Of a stretch of DNA of 64,000 bases, positions 46,231-55,790 are shown piece by piece; the first letter of the stretch is position 1; each line of letters opens with the position of its first letter. The notes beneath the pieces are model-generated. The model was not told the origin of the DNA, searched no databases, and saw nothing but the letters and a program-made list of their open reading frames with translations. The translations under genes were made by a program, and so were the position numbers. This DNA comes from Lysinibacillus sp. KCTC 33748 (GTDB lineage: Bacteria; Bacillota; Bacilli; Bacillales_A; Planococcaceae): assembly GCF_002237755.1 (NCBI RefSeq), contig NZ_MWSJ01000003.1, positions 248,001 through 312,000 of the forward strand. The letters run 5' to 3'.

Positions 46231-46279
46231 ATTGTGAAACAACAAATAAATGAACGCAATTTTATAAGTAAATTTTTTG

Positions 46280-46318
46280 GAGCATTCTCGCTGCTGTACG
46301 TGCGTGAATGCTCTTGTT
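46280..46318 (+). terminator. Terminator of sigX-rsiX
   Basis: GAGCATTC / GAATGCTC hairpin followed by TTGTT. A second hairpin, CCCGATTG / CAATCGGG, lies at 46374-46404. Confidence 0.6.
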
Positions 46319-46550
46319 AGTGTAGAGGTAGCAAGACATCAAAGATTAGGGGAAGGTCAATGGCTGGTAAAAGCCCGATTGGCGAAGAATAATAATCAAT
46401 CGGGATGAAGTAAACACTTATCTTTTAAAGATGGGGCTATTGCGGGTATTTGTAAAACATACAAGTTTAATCGGAATTTTTTAAGCAAAGTTATTTACTT
46501 TTCCTTCAAAATTCATTATAGTAAGGCTATGAAACAAAAAAATATTGATT

Positions 46551-46732
46551 CATCTTCGGGGCAGGGTGAAAATCCCGACCGGCGGTAATAGAGTTGTAAA
46601 TCGCTAATGTCTTTCATTAGCTCGAATAATTTACTAAAAACTCTTTAGCCCGCGACCTGTGCAAATTTTTTTTGCATGGCTGACTTGGTGTAATTCCAAG
46701 GCCGACAGTTAAAGTCTGGATGGGAGAAGATG
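46551..46732 (+). ncRNA. FMN riboswitch (RFN element)
   Basis: All conserved RFN blocks are present in order: CATCTTCGGGGCAGGGTG, AATCCCGACCGGCGGTA, AGCCCGCGACC, TGACTTGGTG, AATTCCAAGGCCGACAGT, and AAGTCTGGATGGGAGAAGATG. The outer helix CATCTTC / GAAGATG closes the structure. Binds FMN and switches off the downstream riboflavin transporter. Confidence 0.97.
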
Positions 46733-46855
46733 GAGGTACGATCGTCATTCATTGTTATGAATTTAGCTATGTGCGAGCGTTTTTTCGTTGTGGATTTACG
46801 CAGCGTAAACTCAACAATAGTTAATTAATGGCGTTTCTTTAATCATGCCTATTCT

Positions 46856-46886
46856 CCCTTATGCTTATTTTGCATAAGGGTTTTTT
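46856..46886 (+). terminator. Riboswitch expression-platform terminator
   Basis: 9-bp perfect stem CCCTTATGC / GCATAAGGG followed by TTTTTT, between the FMN aptamer and ribU. Expected to form when FMN is bound. Confidence 0.88.
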
Positions 46887-46958
46887 CATAATAAGAATTG
46901 ATGAGGTCGTAACCTTTCTTCTTGCGAGATTGAATCAGCAAAGAGGAGAGAGTTTACT

Positions 46959-47543
46959 ATGAAGAAAAATGTTAAACTTCAATCGTTTATTACGATTGGC
47001 ATGCTGAGCAGTATTTCGTTTTTGTTAATGCTTTTTAATTTCCCTATTCCGCCATTTCCAGCATTTTTGGAAGTAGACTTCAGTGATATGCCAGCATTGC
47101 TTGCGGCGATCACTATGGGACCTGTAGCAGGTATTTTAGTAGAATTCTTTAAAAATGTGTTGGATTGGATATTCTCAGGTACGCCAACAGGAGTACCGGT
47201 AGGCCATATCGCGAACTTTGTAACAGGTATTTTATTTATTTTACCAGTTAGCTTTATTTTTAATCGTTTCAAAACAGTTAAAGGTCTTGTTGGAGGTTTA
47301 GCGGCTGGAACAATCATAATGGCAGTAGGAATGAGCATTCTTAACTATGCAGTATTTTTACCTATGTACACTTACTTTTTAGGTATGGAGCCTGTCGTAG
47401 GCGATTCACTATATAAAATGATCGTAGCTGGTATTTTGCCATTTAACATTATTAAGGGTATTTTAATAACGTTCATCATGGCATTACTATTTACAACAAT
47501 GCGCAAATGGATTTATCAACAGCGCTCTATGTATATGAGTTAA
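46959..47543 (+). CDS. ribU: RibU, riboflavin-specific ECF transporter S component
   Basis: 194-aa six-helix membrane protein of the ECF S-component family. N-terminal MLLFNFPIPPFPAFLEVDFSD and the substrate region GPVAGILVEFFKNVLD are typical of RibU. Imports riboflavin with the shared EcfAA'T module encoded elsewhere. Sits downstream of the FMN riboswitch; RBS AGAGGAG. Confidence 0.95.
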   Translation: MKKNVKLQSFITIGMLSSISFLLMLFNFPIPPFPAFLEVDFSDMPALLAAITMGPVAGILVEFFKNVLDWIFSGTPTGVPVGHIANFVTGILFILPVSFIFNRFKTVKGLVGGLAAGTIIMAVGMSILNYAVFLPMYTYFLGMEPVVGDSLYKMIVAGILPFNIIKGILITFIMALLFTTMRKWIYQQRSMYMS

Positions 47544-47615
47544 TTTCGTGAAAAAAGTATGATTTAGGATAGTGTTCAAGTAATGACACCTTATTGGACT
47601 GTTAAAGTCTAGGAG

Positions 47616-48436
47616 GTGTCTTTTTTGTTGCTTAAATTTGCAATTGCAGATTTTTTAGATGAGAAAGAGTTACAGAATTTAAGCAAGAATACATTAGATG
47701 GATATAGAATATTTTTTCGTGAATTCAAACGCTGGTCGACTGAAAACGAGGTATTAGATGCTTCAGATGTCACACATGCCCATATTAAAAGTTACTTATT
47801 ATATTGTAAAAATGAACGAGGGAATAATCCAACTACGATTAATGTTAAACTAAAAAATCTCAATACCTTTTTACCACTTATTGGATAACGAGTATATTAA
47901 ATCTAATCCATGCGAAAAAGTAAAACGCCAAGAAACTGACTATCGTATCGAAGTATTCACAGATTCACATATTCGACAAATGCTTTCCTATTACAGGAGG
48001 TTGAGAAGAAAGGATCATGAATACACGGCATACAGAAATCACACTATCATTATTTTGTTGCTCGGTACTGGCATTAGAGTTGGAGAATTAAGGGGGATTA
48101 AGTGGTCAGATATTGGCGAACAACATTTTCAGTTATATATATTTGGGGAAAAATAGAAAGTAGGAAACAGTGCTACTAACAGACAAGGTTATTGATGGGT
48201 TAAACGAGTTAAAGGTTTTTTGTACTCGCTACTTTAAAGATGTTAGATTGTCGGCTCATACGTTTCGTCATACGTTTGCTCATCGGTTTTTAGTTAATGG
48301 CGGAGACGTATTCACGTTACAAAAGATTCTCAGACATTCATCATTAAATATGTCTCAAAAGTATCTCGCATTGTGGGGATCGGCTTTAAAAGAACAGAAT
48401 GACAAATACAATCCATTAAATAATTTAGACATTTAG
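47616..48436 (+). pseudogene. Tyrosine recombinase/integrase, frameshifted
   Basis: Three consecutive frames encode one integrase: the N-terminal SAM-like domain (47616-47888), the middle with catalytic Arg in GTGIRVGELRG (47881-48156), and the end with [25 protein letters not shown] (48170-48436). Frame changes occur near 47880 and in the A-run near 48152. An in-frame TAG follows (48162), and residues between the beta-sheet region and HxxR appear deleted. The recombinase is dead. It follows ribU directly. Confidence 0.88.
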
Positions 48437-48450
48437 GAAGGATAAACCAT

Positions 48451-48645
48451 ATGAAGACAATTCTTCATGAAAATTTAAATGGTATGCGTAAAATTACAGC
48501 ACAATACAATCCTGAATTTAAATCAGAATCTTTTGAGGAAAATGCGGTGCTACATGATGGTAGGCAATTTAATGTCAGTGGTCTCACATTGAGAAAAGAA
48601 GATGTACAAGCCATGCTTCAATATTTTGAGGAATTAGAGAAATAA
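48451..48645 (+). CDS. 64-aa orphan protein, unknown
   Basis: Starts after AGGAAGGA and encodes MKTILHENLNG ... NVSGLTLRKEDVQAML ... ending EELEK. It is an acidic, probably alpha/beta small protein with no membrane segment or recognised domain. Lies 15 bp after the integrase remnant and may be cargo of the same lost element. Confidence 0.55.
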   Translation: MKTILHENLNGMRKITAQYNPEFKSESFEENAVLHDGRQFNVSGLTLRKEDVQAMLQYFEELEK

Positions 48646-49021
48646 GCAATAAAATAGAGGGTTAGCATTCTGGAAGGTCTGAGTAGCTATGGCTACGCAG
48701 GATACATCACACATTGTAATTGTTGCTGAGTTTCTCATAACAGTAGAATAGGCATTTACGATATTTGCAGAAGGTGAATATAAGGATTACACCAACTATC
48801 GGGGCAGAAGTAGATTAGTAGATGTATTGTTCGAGAGAGCGAATTTAAACAAGGGGCAAACGATACGGATACAATGATATACGGATTCATGAAATTAGCT
48901 GAATGTCTTGTCTTGTTCCTTTAAGTCATATTTGATTTATTGAGAACTAGGCAAGGCATTTTTGCATTGAGCCGTTTCGACTCGACCACCTTCATGATAG
49001 GGGGGCGTAGACAGTTGTCTA

Positions 49022-49186
49022 CTCAAGATAGATGCTTGGTGTAAATATTTATTAGAGAATATCAATGCTCATGCCATTAGGAGAGCATACGCAAAGAATT
49101 TGCTAAATAAAGGTGCAAGTATAGCTCTTATTAGTAAAGCTCTTGGGTATAGTGATTTAGCTGTTACTATTTATCATAATTTATAG
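49022..49186 (+). pseudogene. C-terminal remnant of a second tyrosine recombinase
   Basis: In one frame, the segment encodes AWCKYLLENINAHAIRRAYA, then KNLLNKGASIALISKALGYS and DLAVTIYHNL before a stop. These correspond to the HxxR, LGH/YS and catalytic Tyr motifs of a phage-type integrase. No start and no upstream half are present. It differs in sequence from the integrase at 47616. The preceding 48646-49021 holds only an open fragment near 48750-48878 that I cannot assign. Confidence 0.7.
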
Positions 49187-49216
49187 CGTTATAAGACAAA
49201 TTAGAGTTTGTAGAAA

Positions 49217-49250
49217 AATAAAAAGAACAAGTCTAAAAAGAGCTTGTTCA
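49217..49250 (-). terminator. Terminator on the reverse strand
   Basis: GAACAAG / CTTGTTC stem; on the reverse strand the descending arm is followed by TTTTTATTTTT. It could end the transcript of the reverse-strand gene at 49459-50037, about 210 bp upstream. Confidence 0.5.
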
Positions 49251-49458
49251 AATAGTTCATATGTTAAATATAATTACCGAATATTGGATTTGATTTCCTC
49301 TGTTTCAACAATATAAACCATCACCGCTATTTTAGTTTTCATCCTTCACTGTGCTACGATACCCTATCCTACCGCTTCACAGGAGACGGTGAATAATTCT
49401 CCGACCTCCCATCCCGACAAATAATCATTAGAAGTTACTCCCTTCACGTCATACATAG

Positions 49459-50037
49459 TCATTGGCAATTCTCCCATTTCTGTTTATTTCCGTAGAAGAT
49501 ATCAAGATCATCAAATGAAGCTCTGAAGATATTTAAATTAGAGTCATTCACCTCCAGCGTACCTTGAATGAATCCTAGCATGTCTTCTGAGACGTTAGAA
49601 GCGTCCTCAGCCCATTCGTTCACCACTTTGTATACTTCTTTGTCGTAAGCCGTTGAGCGGGTCATAAGGAAAGATGTACCTAAGTTTTTGGTGATGCCGT
49701 TAAAAGCGTTGATTGCGTTATCGAAATTTAGTGATCCACCTTCATTAAGTGCCACACGTTTAAACGCTAGGTAATTCGCATACATTTCGTCTAAAGTGAT
49801 TGCGTTTTCAGGTGACAGACAAGATTTTTCAGTAGCAGGCTCGTGGATCATCTCAACCGCTTCTACCTCTTCGGATTCTACCACCTTAGCAATTTCACCT
49901 TTCGAGCTCAAACTTTCTTGCTTAATCTTTGTAGGAAAACTATCGGTAGAAAAGAGATACCATATAGCTATGATACCCATCACTATAATAGATGTTAAAA
50001 TTGCAATTATTACTTTGTAAACGTTATTCTTTTTCAT
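49459..50037 (-). CDS. Single-pass membrane protein, unknown
   Basis: 192 aa with an N-terminal signal-anchor (about 7-29) and an extracytoplasmic, mostly helical remainder. No family recognised. GGAGG lies 10 nt before the ATG. Its start overlaps the stop of an SH3-like remnant by 4 bp, implying an earlier operon. Probably part of the accessory region with the lipoprotein upstream. Confidence 0.6.
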   Translation of the reverse strand: MKKNNVYKVIIAILTSIIVMGIIAIWYLFSTDSFPTKIKQESLSSKGEIAKVVESEEVEAVEMIHEPATEKSCLSPENAITLDEMYANYLAFKRVALNEGGSLNFDNAINAFNGITKNLGTSFLMTRSTAYDKEVYKVVNEWAEDASNVSEDMLGFIQGTLEVNDSNLNIFRASFDDLDIFYGNKQKWENCQ

Positions 50038-50201
50038 TGTTCAATAACCTCCAAATTATGCCCTGGAATATAACCAAGTTTTGTTTCTCCTCCACCACGT
50101 TCTTTACTAACCATAAATCTCTCGCCGTTTTCGAATCCATTTAAGTGCTATGAGATGTTACTTTTCAACACGACCGGGCTACCGACAACCCAACCAGTCA
50201 T
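50034..50201 (-). pseudogene. SH3-like domain remnant with premature stop
   Basis: One reverse frame reads MTGWVVGSPVVLKSNIS, an in-frame TAG, then HLNGFENGERFMVSKERGGG and ETKLGYIPGHNLEVIEQ and a stop. The final GYIPGHNLEVIE resembles the last strands of bacterial SH3 domains (GYVPxxYLE). Only the C-terminal piece survives. Confidence 0.45.
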
Positions 50202-50257
50202 GTATATAAGTTGAGTGACTCTACTACGTTCATACTCTAAATTAAGATGAATGTTAT

Positions 50258-50965
50258 TTAGTCTTGGAAACTTGTTAGGGTACCATCTGTAAAGTAAAGA
50301 TATTGACCTTGTCCATATACCCATTGTTCATGAATACTATATTCAGTAACTGTTCTGTTGATCGTTTCGGGTTGTCCCCATAACGAAGCCTCAACTTCTT
50401 CTTTTGTCATACCTATATGTGGATTCTTTCCTTTTGCTTCTTCAACTAATTTTTTCTTTAATGCTTTTTCGACTTCTACTTTTACCGATAGTTCACTATA
50501 GTCTTTTGCTTTAAAGTAGGCATCTTTTGCATCATTATACTTCCAATCTATGTAATCGAAACCTTCTCTGTCTTTAAATATGCCCGTTATTAGAGAACCC
50601 TCTTCATGTGGCAAGTAAATAGCGTTACTGATCTCCGTTGATAAAATACCACTATAACCAAAATCTACACTATCCATTAATTTTGCTGTTTTTAAAGACA
50701 TAAGTTCATCGGATTTTAAAAAGGTGATGTAACTTTTTACTGCTTCTATATCTATATTGGGTTCTAAGGTACTTTCATTTAGCATTTTTTCGACTTTGTC
50801 TGTTTCTCCTGCTTTTATTAATTCCTCAATTTCCTTTCCTGTCACAACTGTTTCAATAACTTTTGCAGTTGCTTCTTCTGGTTTGTCCTTAGTTTCACTA
50901 GTTGAACTACATGCACCTAAAACTAATAAAGAAACAAATACCAAAAATAATGTCAGTCTTTTCAT
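50258..50965 (-). CDS. Lipoprotein with BamE/SmpA-like C-terminal domain
   Basis: 235 aa. The signal peptide ends in the lipobox LGAC (Cys19), followed by a Thr/Glu-rich linker and a helical segment. The C-terminal part (about 185-235), HIGMTKEEVEASLWGQPETIN then EQWVYGQGQYLYFTDGTL, shows the SmpA/OmlA-like fold used in several Gram-positive lipoproteins. RBS GGAGG. Exported and membrane-anchored outside the cell. Function unknown. Confidence 0.75.
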   Translation of the reverse strand: MKRLTLFLVFVSLLVLGACSSTSETKDKPEEATAKVIETVVTGKEIEELIKAGETDKVEKMLNESTLEPNIDIEAVKSYITFLKSDELMSLKTAKLMDSVDFGYSGILSTEISNAIYLPHEEGSLITGIFKDREGFDYIDWKYNDAKDAYFKAKDYSELSVKVEVEKALKKKLVEEAKGKNPHIGMTKEEVEASLWGQPETINRTVTEYSIHEQWVYGQGQYLYFTDGTLTSFQD

Positions 50966-51287
50966 TGAATTACCTCCACTAATAATATTAAACCAAGTGA
51001 TATTTTACCATAATAGGAAGTGTTGTGTAGGTAAAAAATATGTTTCCTGCTTTTTTAGGTAGTCCACATGACGCATAAGATTCCAATTGGTACTAATGAA
51101 AGAATGGTCAAATTTTAAATGGATTGTTATCATGTACTGCGCGAGCGGGTCTTAATGATGATTAAGGAATCAGCAGAAAACGCTGATATAACAATCTAAG
51201 GAGGTTATGAAAATGGATTATAAAAAAATCTTTGAATTAAAGCCTTGAAATAATCTTTAACTTTATTTCGCCTGTAAATTTAGTCAT

Positions 51288-51346
51288 AAAAAAACTACAC
51301 CTCCAATTGTTAGATGTTGTGTCTATCAATTGGGGTGCAGTTCAAT
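51288..51346 (-). terminator. Long inverted repeat with reverse-strand T tract
   Basis: ACACCTCCAATTG ... CAATTGGGGTGCAG arms with a short loop. Read on the reverse strand it ends AGTTTTTTTATG, a terminator shape. No reverse-strand gene lies just upstream, so it may be a leftover of a mobile element. The 51118-51248 stretch holds only very short ORFs, one (51207-51248) after a good AAGGAGG. Confidence 0.5.
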
Positions 51347-51358
51347 AATTTAGATGAG

Positions 51359-51390
51359 ACCTCGAGCCAATAAGCGCTCGAGGTTTTTTA
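51359..51390 (+). terminator. Intrinsic terminator
   Basis: CCTCGAG / CTCGAGG stem followed by TTTTTTAT. Confidence 0.7.
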
Positions 51391-51451
51391 TATTGGATAG
51401 ATAGAATGCTGGATATGCTGGATATTATTGTGCGAAAGTAACAAATAGAAA

Positions 51452-51468
51452 TAATCTAGTCTAGATTA
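51452..51468. promoter_or_regulatory. Perfect 17-bp palindrome upstream of the NSS transporter
   Basis: TAATCTAGTCTAGATTA has two 8-bp arms around one central base, 33 bp before the transporter start. It is a strong candidate operator for a dimeric repressor. No regulator gene lies next to it. Confidence 0.55.
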
Positions 51469-51500
51469 CTATTATCATGTAAAATAAGGAAGAGTTTAGA

Positions 51501-52868
51501 ATGTTAGAGGAGTTTGAAGAGATGAGTGAAAACAAGAGTCAGTGGTCTAGTAAACTAGGCTTTATTTTAGCATCAGCGGGAGCTGCAATCGGGCTAGGGG
51601 CAATATGGAAGTTGCCGTATGTTACTGGACAAAGTGGTGGGGGAGCATTTTTCCTTATTTTTGTTCTATTTACATTGTTGATTGGTTTACCGATGTTACT
51701 ATCAGAGTATATTTTAGGTCGTGGTACACAGTCTGAGGCTGTGACTGCATATAAAAAAATTACACCGACGAAAACAGGCTGGGCTTGGGTTGGTCGTATG
51801 GGTGTACTAGGTTGTTTTTTATTATTAACTTTTTACAGTGTTGTGGGAGGTTGGATTTTTATATATAGTGGCCTAGGTGTGACTGGGGCTGTTATTGATC
51901 CTGCAAATGATCCTAGTAAACTATTTGGGGAAATTGTAGGGACACCTTGGATTACACTACTAGGTTTAGGATTGTTTACGCTAGTAAATGTACTAGTCAT
52001 TTCACTTGGTGTGCAAAATGGTATAGAGAAGGCCAATAAGTGGATGATGCCTTTATTATTTATTATGTTTATTGTCCTTGTTGTGCGGGCTTTAACATTA
52101 GATGGGGCAATGGAAGGAGTTAAATTCTTCCTGTGGCCTGACTTTTCCAATATGACTAGTAAGGCTATATTAGAAGCGTTGGGGCAGTCCTTCTTTGGCT
52201 TAGCGGTAGGGTTTTCTTGTCTTGTGACGTACAGCTCATATTTAAAGAAGGATGTAAGCTTACCGAATTCTGCGGGCTCTGTTGTTCTTCTCACGGTGCT
52301 TGTATCGTTTTTTGCAGGATTAGCCATTTTCCCTGTTGTATTTGCTTTTGATTTAGAACCAGCATCTGGTCCAGGCTTGTTATTTATGGTTCTGCCAACA
52401 GCATTTAGTCAAATGCCATTTGGTGAACTATTTTTAGCGATGTTTTTATTATTATTTTTATTCGCAACGCTAACTTCTTCCTTCAGTTTATATGAAATTA
52501 TCGTAGCGGCATTTATAGAGAAAGGGCGTATGTCTCGTTCTGCGTTGACAATGCTACTAGGTGTAGTAGTCTTTATTGCGGCGATTCCTGCAGCGCTTTC
52601 ATCAAGTACATTAGCGGATGTATCAATCTTTGGAAAAACAATTTTTGATGCAACTGACTTTTTAGTTTCTAATTTAATGCTTCCGATGGGTAACTTATTG
52701 ATTGCTATCTTTATAGCATATGTAGTTGATAAAGAATTTGTGAAGAAGGAATTATTAATAGGAAGCAAATTGGGGCAAGGGTTCTATTCAACTTATCGTC
52801 TATTGATGCTAGTGGTAGTACCTTTGGTGATTATTGTTGTGTTTGTAAATATGCTATTGCAATACTAA
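51501..52868 (+). CDS. NSS-family sodium-dependent transporter
   Basis: 455-aa neurotransmitter:sodium symporter family protein (LeuT/MhsT type) with about 11-12 helices. The TM1 signature GLGAIWKLPYVTGQSGGGAF binds Na+ and substrate. Such bacterial proteins import amino acids with Na+. Start at 51501 follows AAGGAAGAG; an internal ATG at 51522 after GAGGAG would give the more usual MSENKSQWSSKLGF start. Substrate cannot be assigned. Confidence 0.9.
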   Translation: MLEEFEEMSENKSQWSSKLGFILASAGAAIGLGAIWKLPYVTGQSGGGAFFLIFVLFTLLIGLPMLLSEYILGRGTQSEAVTAYKKITPTKTGWAWVGRMGVLGCFLLLTFYSVVGGWIFIYSGLGVTGAVIDPANDPSKLFGEIVGTPWITLLGLGLFTLVNVLVISLGVQNGIEKANKWMMPLLFIMFIVLVVRALTLDGAMEGVKFFLWPDFSNMTSKAILEALGQSFFGLAVGFSCLVTYSSYLKKDVSLPNSAGSVVLLTVLVSFFAGLAIFPVVFAFDLEPASGPGLLFMVLPTAFSQMPFGELFLAMFLLLFLFATLTSSFSLYEIIVAAFIEKGRMSRSALTMLLGVVVFIAAIPAALSSSTLADVSIFGKTIFDATDFLVSNLMLPMGNLLIAIFIAYVVDKEFVKKELLIGSKLGQGFYSTYRLLMLVVVPLVIIVVFVNMLLQY

Positions 52869-52929
52869 TGGTAGTAGGTTGTGTTCCGTTAAGGAATGCA
52901 ACCTACTTTTTTGTTGGTGTAACAATTAA

Positions 52930-52991
52930 ATACTTATTGCTGTCGCTTACGCTTTCGCGCAGGAAAAAGATGTGTTGCTGTCGGGGGCTGT
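52930..52991. repeat. Fragment of the dispersed intergenic element (copy F)
   Basis: TTGCTGTCGCTTACGCTTTCG and TGTTGCTGTCG resemble the middle of copies B and E. No other part of the element is recognisable here. Confidence 0.35.
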
Positions 52992-53045
52992 AGTAAGAGA
53001 GAATGACTCTATTTATCTGAAAAAAAGATAAGTATATTCGAGAAA

Positions 53046-53073
53046 TTGCATGTGATAAAACCTTACATAGATA
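53046..53073 (+). promoter_or_regulatory. Candidate glnA promoter
   Basis: TTGCAT (53046-53051) and TAGATA (53068-53073) with 16 bp between. The upstream GlnR/TnrA box fills the spacer. Confidence 0.4.
53051..53067. promoter_or_regulatory. GlnR/TnrA box 1
   Basis: TGTGATAAAACCTTACA is a perfect match to TGTNA-N7-TNACA. Confidence 0.75.
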
Positions 53074-53124
53074 TTGTGTTTTTTATTCTTATGATGTATT
53101 TTAAAAGCAGTTGTAAAAGAAATG

Positions 53125-53141
53125 TGTAAATTAAAATAACA
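53125..53141. promoter_or_regulatory. GlnR/TnrA box 2
   Basis: TGTAAATTAAAATAACA is a perfect match to TGTNA-N7-TNACA and ends 15 bp before the glnA ATG. Box centres are 74 bp apart (about seven helical turns). Confidence 0.75.
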
Positions 53142-53156
53142 TTGGAGTGGTGGAGA

Positions 53157-54491
53157 ATGAAACATTATACAAAAGAAGATATTAAACGTCGTGTTAAGGA
53201 AGAAAATGTGAAATTTATTCGCCTACAATTTACTGATATATTAGGAACGATCAAAAACGTTGAAGTACCGGCTAGTCAATTAGAAAAAGCGTTGGACAAT
53301 AAAATTATGTTTGATGGCTCATCGATTGAAGGATTTGTACGTATTGAAGAATCAGATATGTACTTGTGTCCTGACCGTGATACATTCGTCATTTTTCCGT
53401 GGACTGCCGAGAAAGGCAAAGTGGCCCGTGTCATTTGTGATATTGTTAGACCGGATGGTACACCGTTTGAAGGTGACCCACGTTCCAATCTGAAGAAGGT
53501 TTTAAAGGAGATGGAGGAGTTAGGCTTTAGCTCATTTAATTTAGGACCAGAGCCGGAGTTTTTCTTATTTAAGCTAGATGAAAAAGGGCATCCAACGCTT
53601 GAGTTAAATGATAGTGGCGGTTATTTCGATTTAGCCCCAACTGACTTAGGGGAGAACTGTCGACGTGATATCGTATTAGAGCTAGAAGAAATGGGCTTTG
53701 AAATTGAGGCATCTCATCATGAGGTTGCACCTGGTCAACATGAAATCGACTTTAAATATGCCAATGCTATCGAAGCATGTGATAATATTCAAACGTTTAA
53801 GCTTGTTGTAAAAACGATAGCTGCACAGCATGGACTGCACGCAACCTTTATGCCAAAGCCACTATTTGGTGTTAACGGATCGGGAATGCACTTCAACTTA
53901 TCCTTATTTGAAGGGGATAAAAATGCGTTTTATGATGAAAAAGCAGAACTGCAATTAAGCGAAACAGCACGTAGCTTTATGGCAGGAATACTAAAACATG
54001 TACATGGTTTTACTGCTGTCACAAACCCACTTGTTAATTCCTATAAACGATTAGTGCCTGGCTATGAGGCTCCTTGCTATGTGGCATGGTCTGCACAAAA
54101 TCGTTCACCACTTATTCGAATTCCAGCTGCAAGAGGATTATCAACACGTATCGAGCTTCGTTCTGTCGATCCAGCAGCAAATCCTTATTTAGCAATGGCT
54201 GTTATTTTAGCAGCTGGGCTCGATGGAATTCGTAAAAATCTCACACCGCCAGATGCTGTAGATCGAAATATTTATAAAATGTCACGAGCTGAACGTGAAT
54301 TGAATGGTATCGATAGTCTCCCAGCTTCATTGGAATACGCACTCCTTGAGCTAGAAATGGATCATATCGTACGCGAAGCACTTGGAGACCATATCTTTGA
54401 AAAATTCACGGCTGCTAAAGAAATAGAATGGAATAAATACCGCACACGTGTCCATAACTGGGAGCGGGAAGAATATTTAAGAATGTATTAG
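53157..54491 (+). CDS. glnA: Glutamine synthetase, type I-alpha
   Basis: ATP-dependent ligation of ammonia to glutamate; 444 aa, equal to B. subtilis GlnA. Motifs: [42 protein letters not shown] and NPYLAMA. There is no adenylylation-site tyrosine context of the I-beta type. ATG at 53157 fits GGAG 9 nt upstream. glnR, the usual upstream partner, is absent, but two GlnR/TnrA boxes remain, so the gene is still under nitrogen control. Confidence 0.95.
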   Translation: MKHYTKEDIKRRVKEENVKFIRLQFTDILGTIKNVEVPASQLEKALDNKIMFDGSSIEGFVRIEESDMYLCPDRDTFVIFPWTAEKGKVARVICDIVRPDGTPFEGDPRSNLKKVLKEMEELGFSSFNLGPEPEFFLFKLDEKGHPTLELNDSGGYFDLAPTDLGENCRRDIVLELEEMGFEIEASHHEVAPGQHEIDFKYANAIEACDNIQTFKLVVKTIAAQHGLHATFMPKPLFGVNGSGMHFNLSLFEGDKNAFYDEKAELQLSETARSFMAGILKHVHGFTAVTNPLVNSYKRLVPGYEAPCYVAWSAQNRSPLIRIPAARGLSTRIELRSVDPAANPYLAMAVILAAGLDGIRKNLTPPDAVDRNIYKMSRAERELNGIDSLPASLEYALLELEMDHIVREALGDHIFEKFTAAKEIEWNKYRTRVHNWEREEYLRMY

Positions 54492-54497
54492 ACGGGG

Positions 54498-54531
54498 AGT
54501 GTTGGGGCTTTGGGGCTCCGACACTTTTTTT
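54498..54531 (+). terminator. Intrinsic terminator of glnA
   Basis: AGTGTTGG / CCGACACT stem (one wobble) followed by seven Ts. Confidence 0.85.
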
Positions 54532-54568
54532 GATCCAAAATGCGAGGAATTGAGTGTTAAAGAAGAAG

Positions 54569-54606
54569 GCTATCCCTAATCTTCATTGATAGGGATAGCT
54601 ATTTTT
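54569..54606 (-). terminator. Terminator of the propeller-like pseudogene (bidirectional shape)
   Basis: GCTATCCCTA / TAGGGATAGC perfect stem with T-rich flanks on both strands, at the 3' end of the reverse-strand gene. Confidence 0.7.
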
Positions 54607-55668
54607 AGTTAGGTAGTTCACTTTGGATAATTAATTTGCGTTTTTCATCTGATAAATCCTGGTTAATAATATATATATTATTTTCTGCAGAAAACCCATA
54701 TATGTAAGGAGTTTCGAATTTCTCAATTTCTACCAGTGAATTATTTTTCACATGAAATAATTTTCTACAATATTCATCATTATTATAAGAAAAGAACACT
54801 TGATTATTAAAATCTGTGTAAAGAGTATTTACAATTAACACTTCCGAAACAACTTCTTGAGTATGATTTGTCGAAGCGTCATAAAAAATCAGCTTACCTT
54901 CACCAGTTGAAGATTTAGTAGGGTCGTCAAACGTTAGGTAAACCCATTGTTGATCACTAAGTAGTCTTGCCGAACCAATAAATTCATATGAACTTTTAAA
55001 TTCTTTTATTTCTTTACTTTTAATATCATACAAATAGAGGTATCCAAAATAACCCTTTTCATCAGTGAATAATATTTTTCCGTCTTTCGCAGACAAATTC
55101 ATATTCCTGTTTGTATAGCTATTTAAATCATATATACTTATTGTTTCGTCTGTTTTGAGATTCTTAAGCATAACTTGCGCTTTTTCATCTTTTCTGTCCT
55201 TTTGAATCCATGCTACATAGTCTCCAATTAGTATTGGAAAATCATTAGTAACATTTTCTTCATTTTCTTTTGTCAATGGTTGAATTTCTTGCGTCTTTAA
55301 ATCCATAAAATATGGATTCAAATATCCTCCGTGTTCATCGGTATCAACCCACAATAACCAAGTATCATTTAATTCAACCCCTTGAACTGAGGGCATTTTG
55401 AATTTACTGTTAAAAATGGTTGTGTATTTCTGGGTCTTTCGATTATATTGATATAAATATAGTCAGCATTACCCTTATATGAGTTAATATTAGTAAAAGG
55501 TACGTCTACTGTTTTATTAAAATCTTTATCGATTATTTGGTAATAATTTGAACTTTGGGGTTTGATCAAAGCTCTATTTGACTGTACACCATTATATACG
55601 GCTTTAGAAACAATAAATAGAAATATAGCTGCACATGATAGTATTATTGTTCTCTCTATTATTTTCAA
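54605..55668 (-). pseudogene. Membrane-anchored beta-propeller-like protein, frameshifted
   Basis: Two overlapping reverse frames encode one protein. The N-terminal part (55369-55668) has a signal-anchor helix (about 5-24). The C-terminal part (54605-55396) has repeated W/Y-rich strands such as NDTWLLWVD, GDYVAWIQKD and DGKILFTDEKGYFGYLYLYD, as in six-bladed TolB-like or DUF5050-like propellers. In the second frame, coding continues upstream as LYQYNRKTQKYTTIFNSKFK, so a single frame change near 55455 joins the halves. A sequencing error is equally possible. Confidence 0.65.
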
Positions 55669-55790
55669 TTGAATCTCTCCATTTTTAAATTGATTAAGAG
55701 CAGATCTCTCTTTCTATGAAAGGGTTGAATTTTTGGTAGCTAGTTATGTAACATCTACTAAAGCTCGATAACTTGTCCTGTTTTAAAAGA

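Noticed and set aside
48750..48878. Open fragment between the integrase remnants
   Set aside because: No start codon context or recognisable domain; could be chance.
51207..51248. 13-codon ORF after a strong AAGGAGG
   Set aside because: Too short to judge; probably a truncated gene start in the accessory region. Mentioned in the 51288 feature only.
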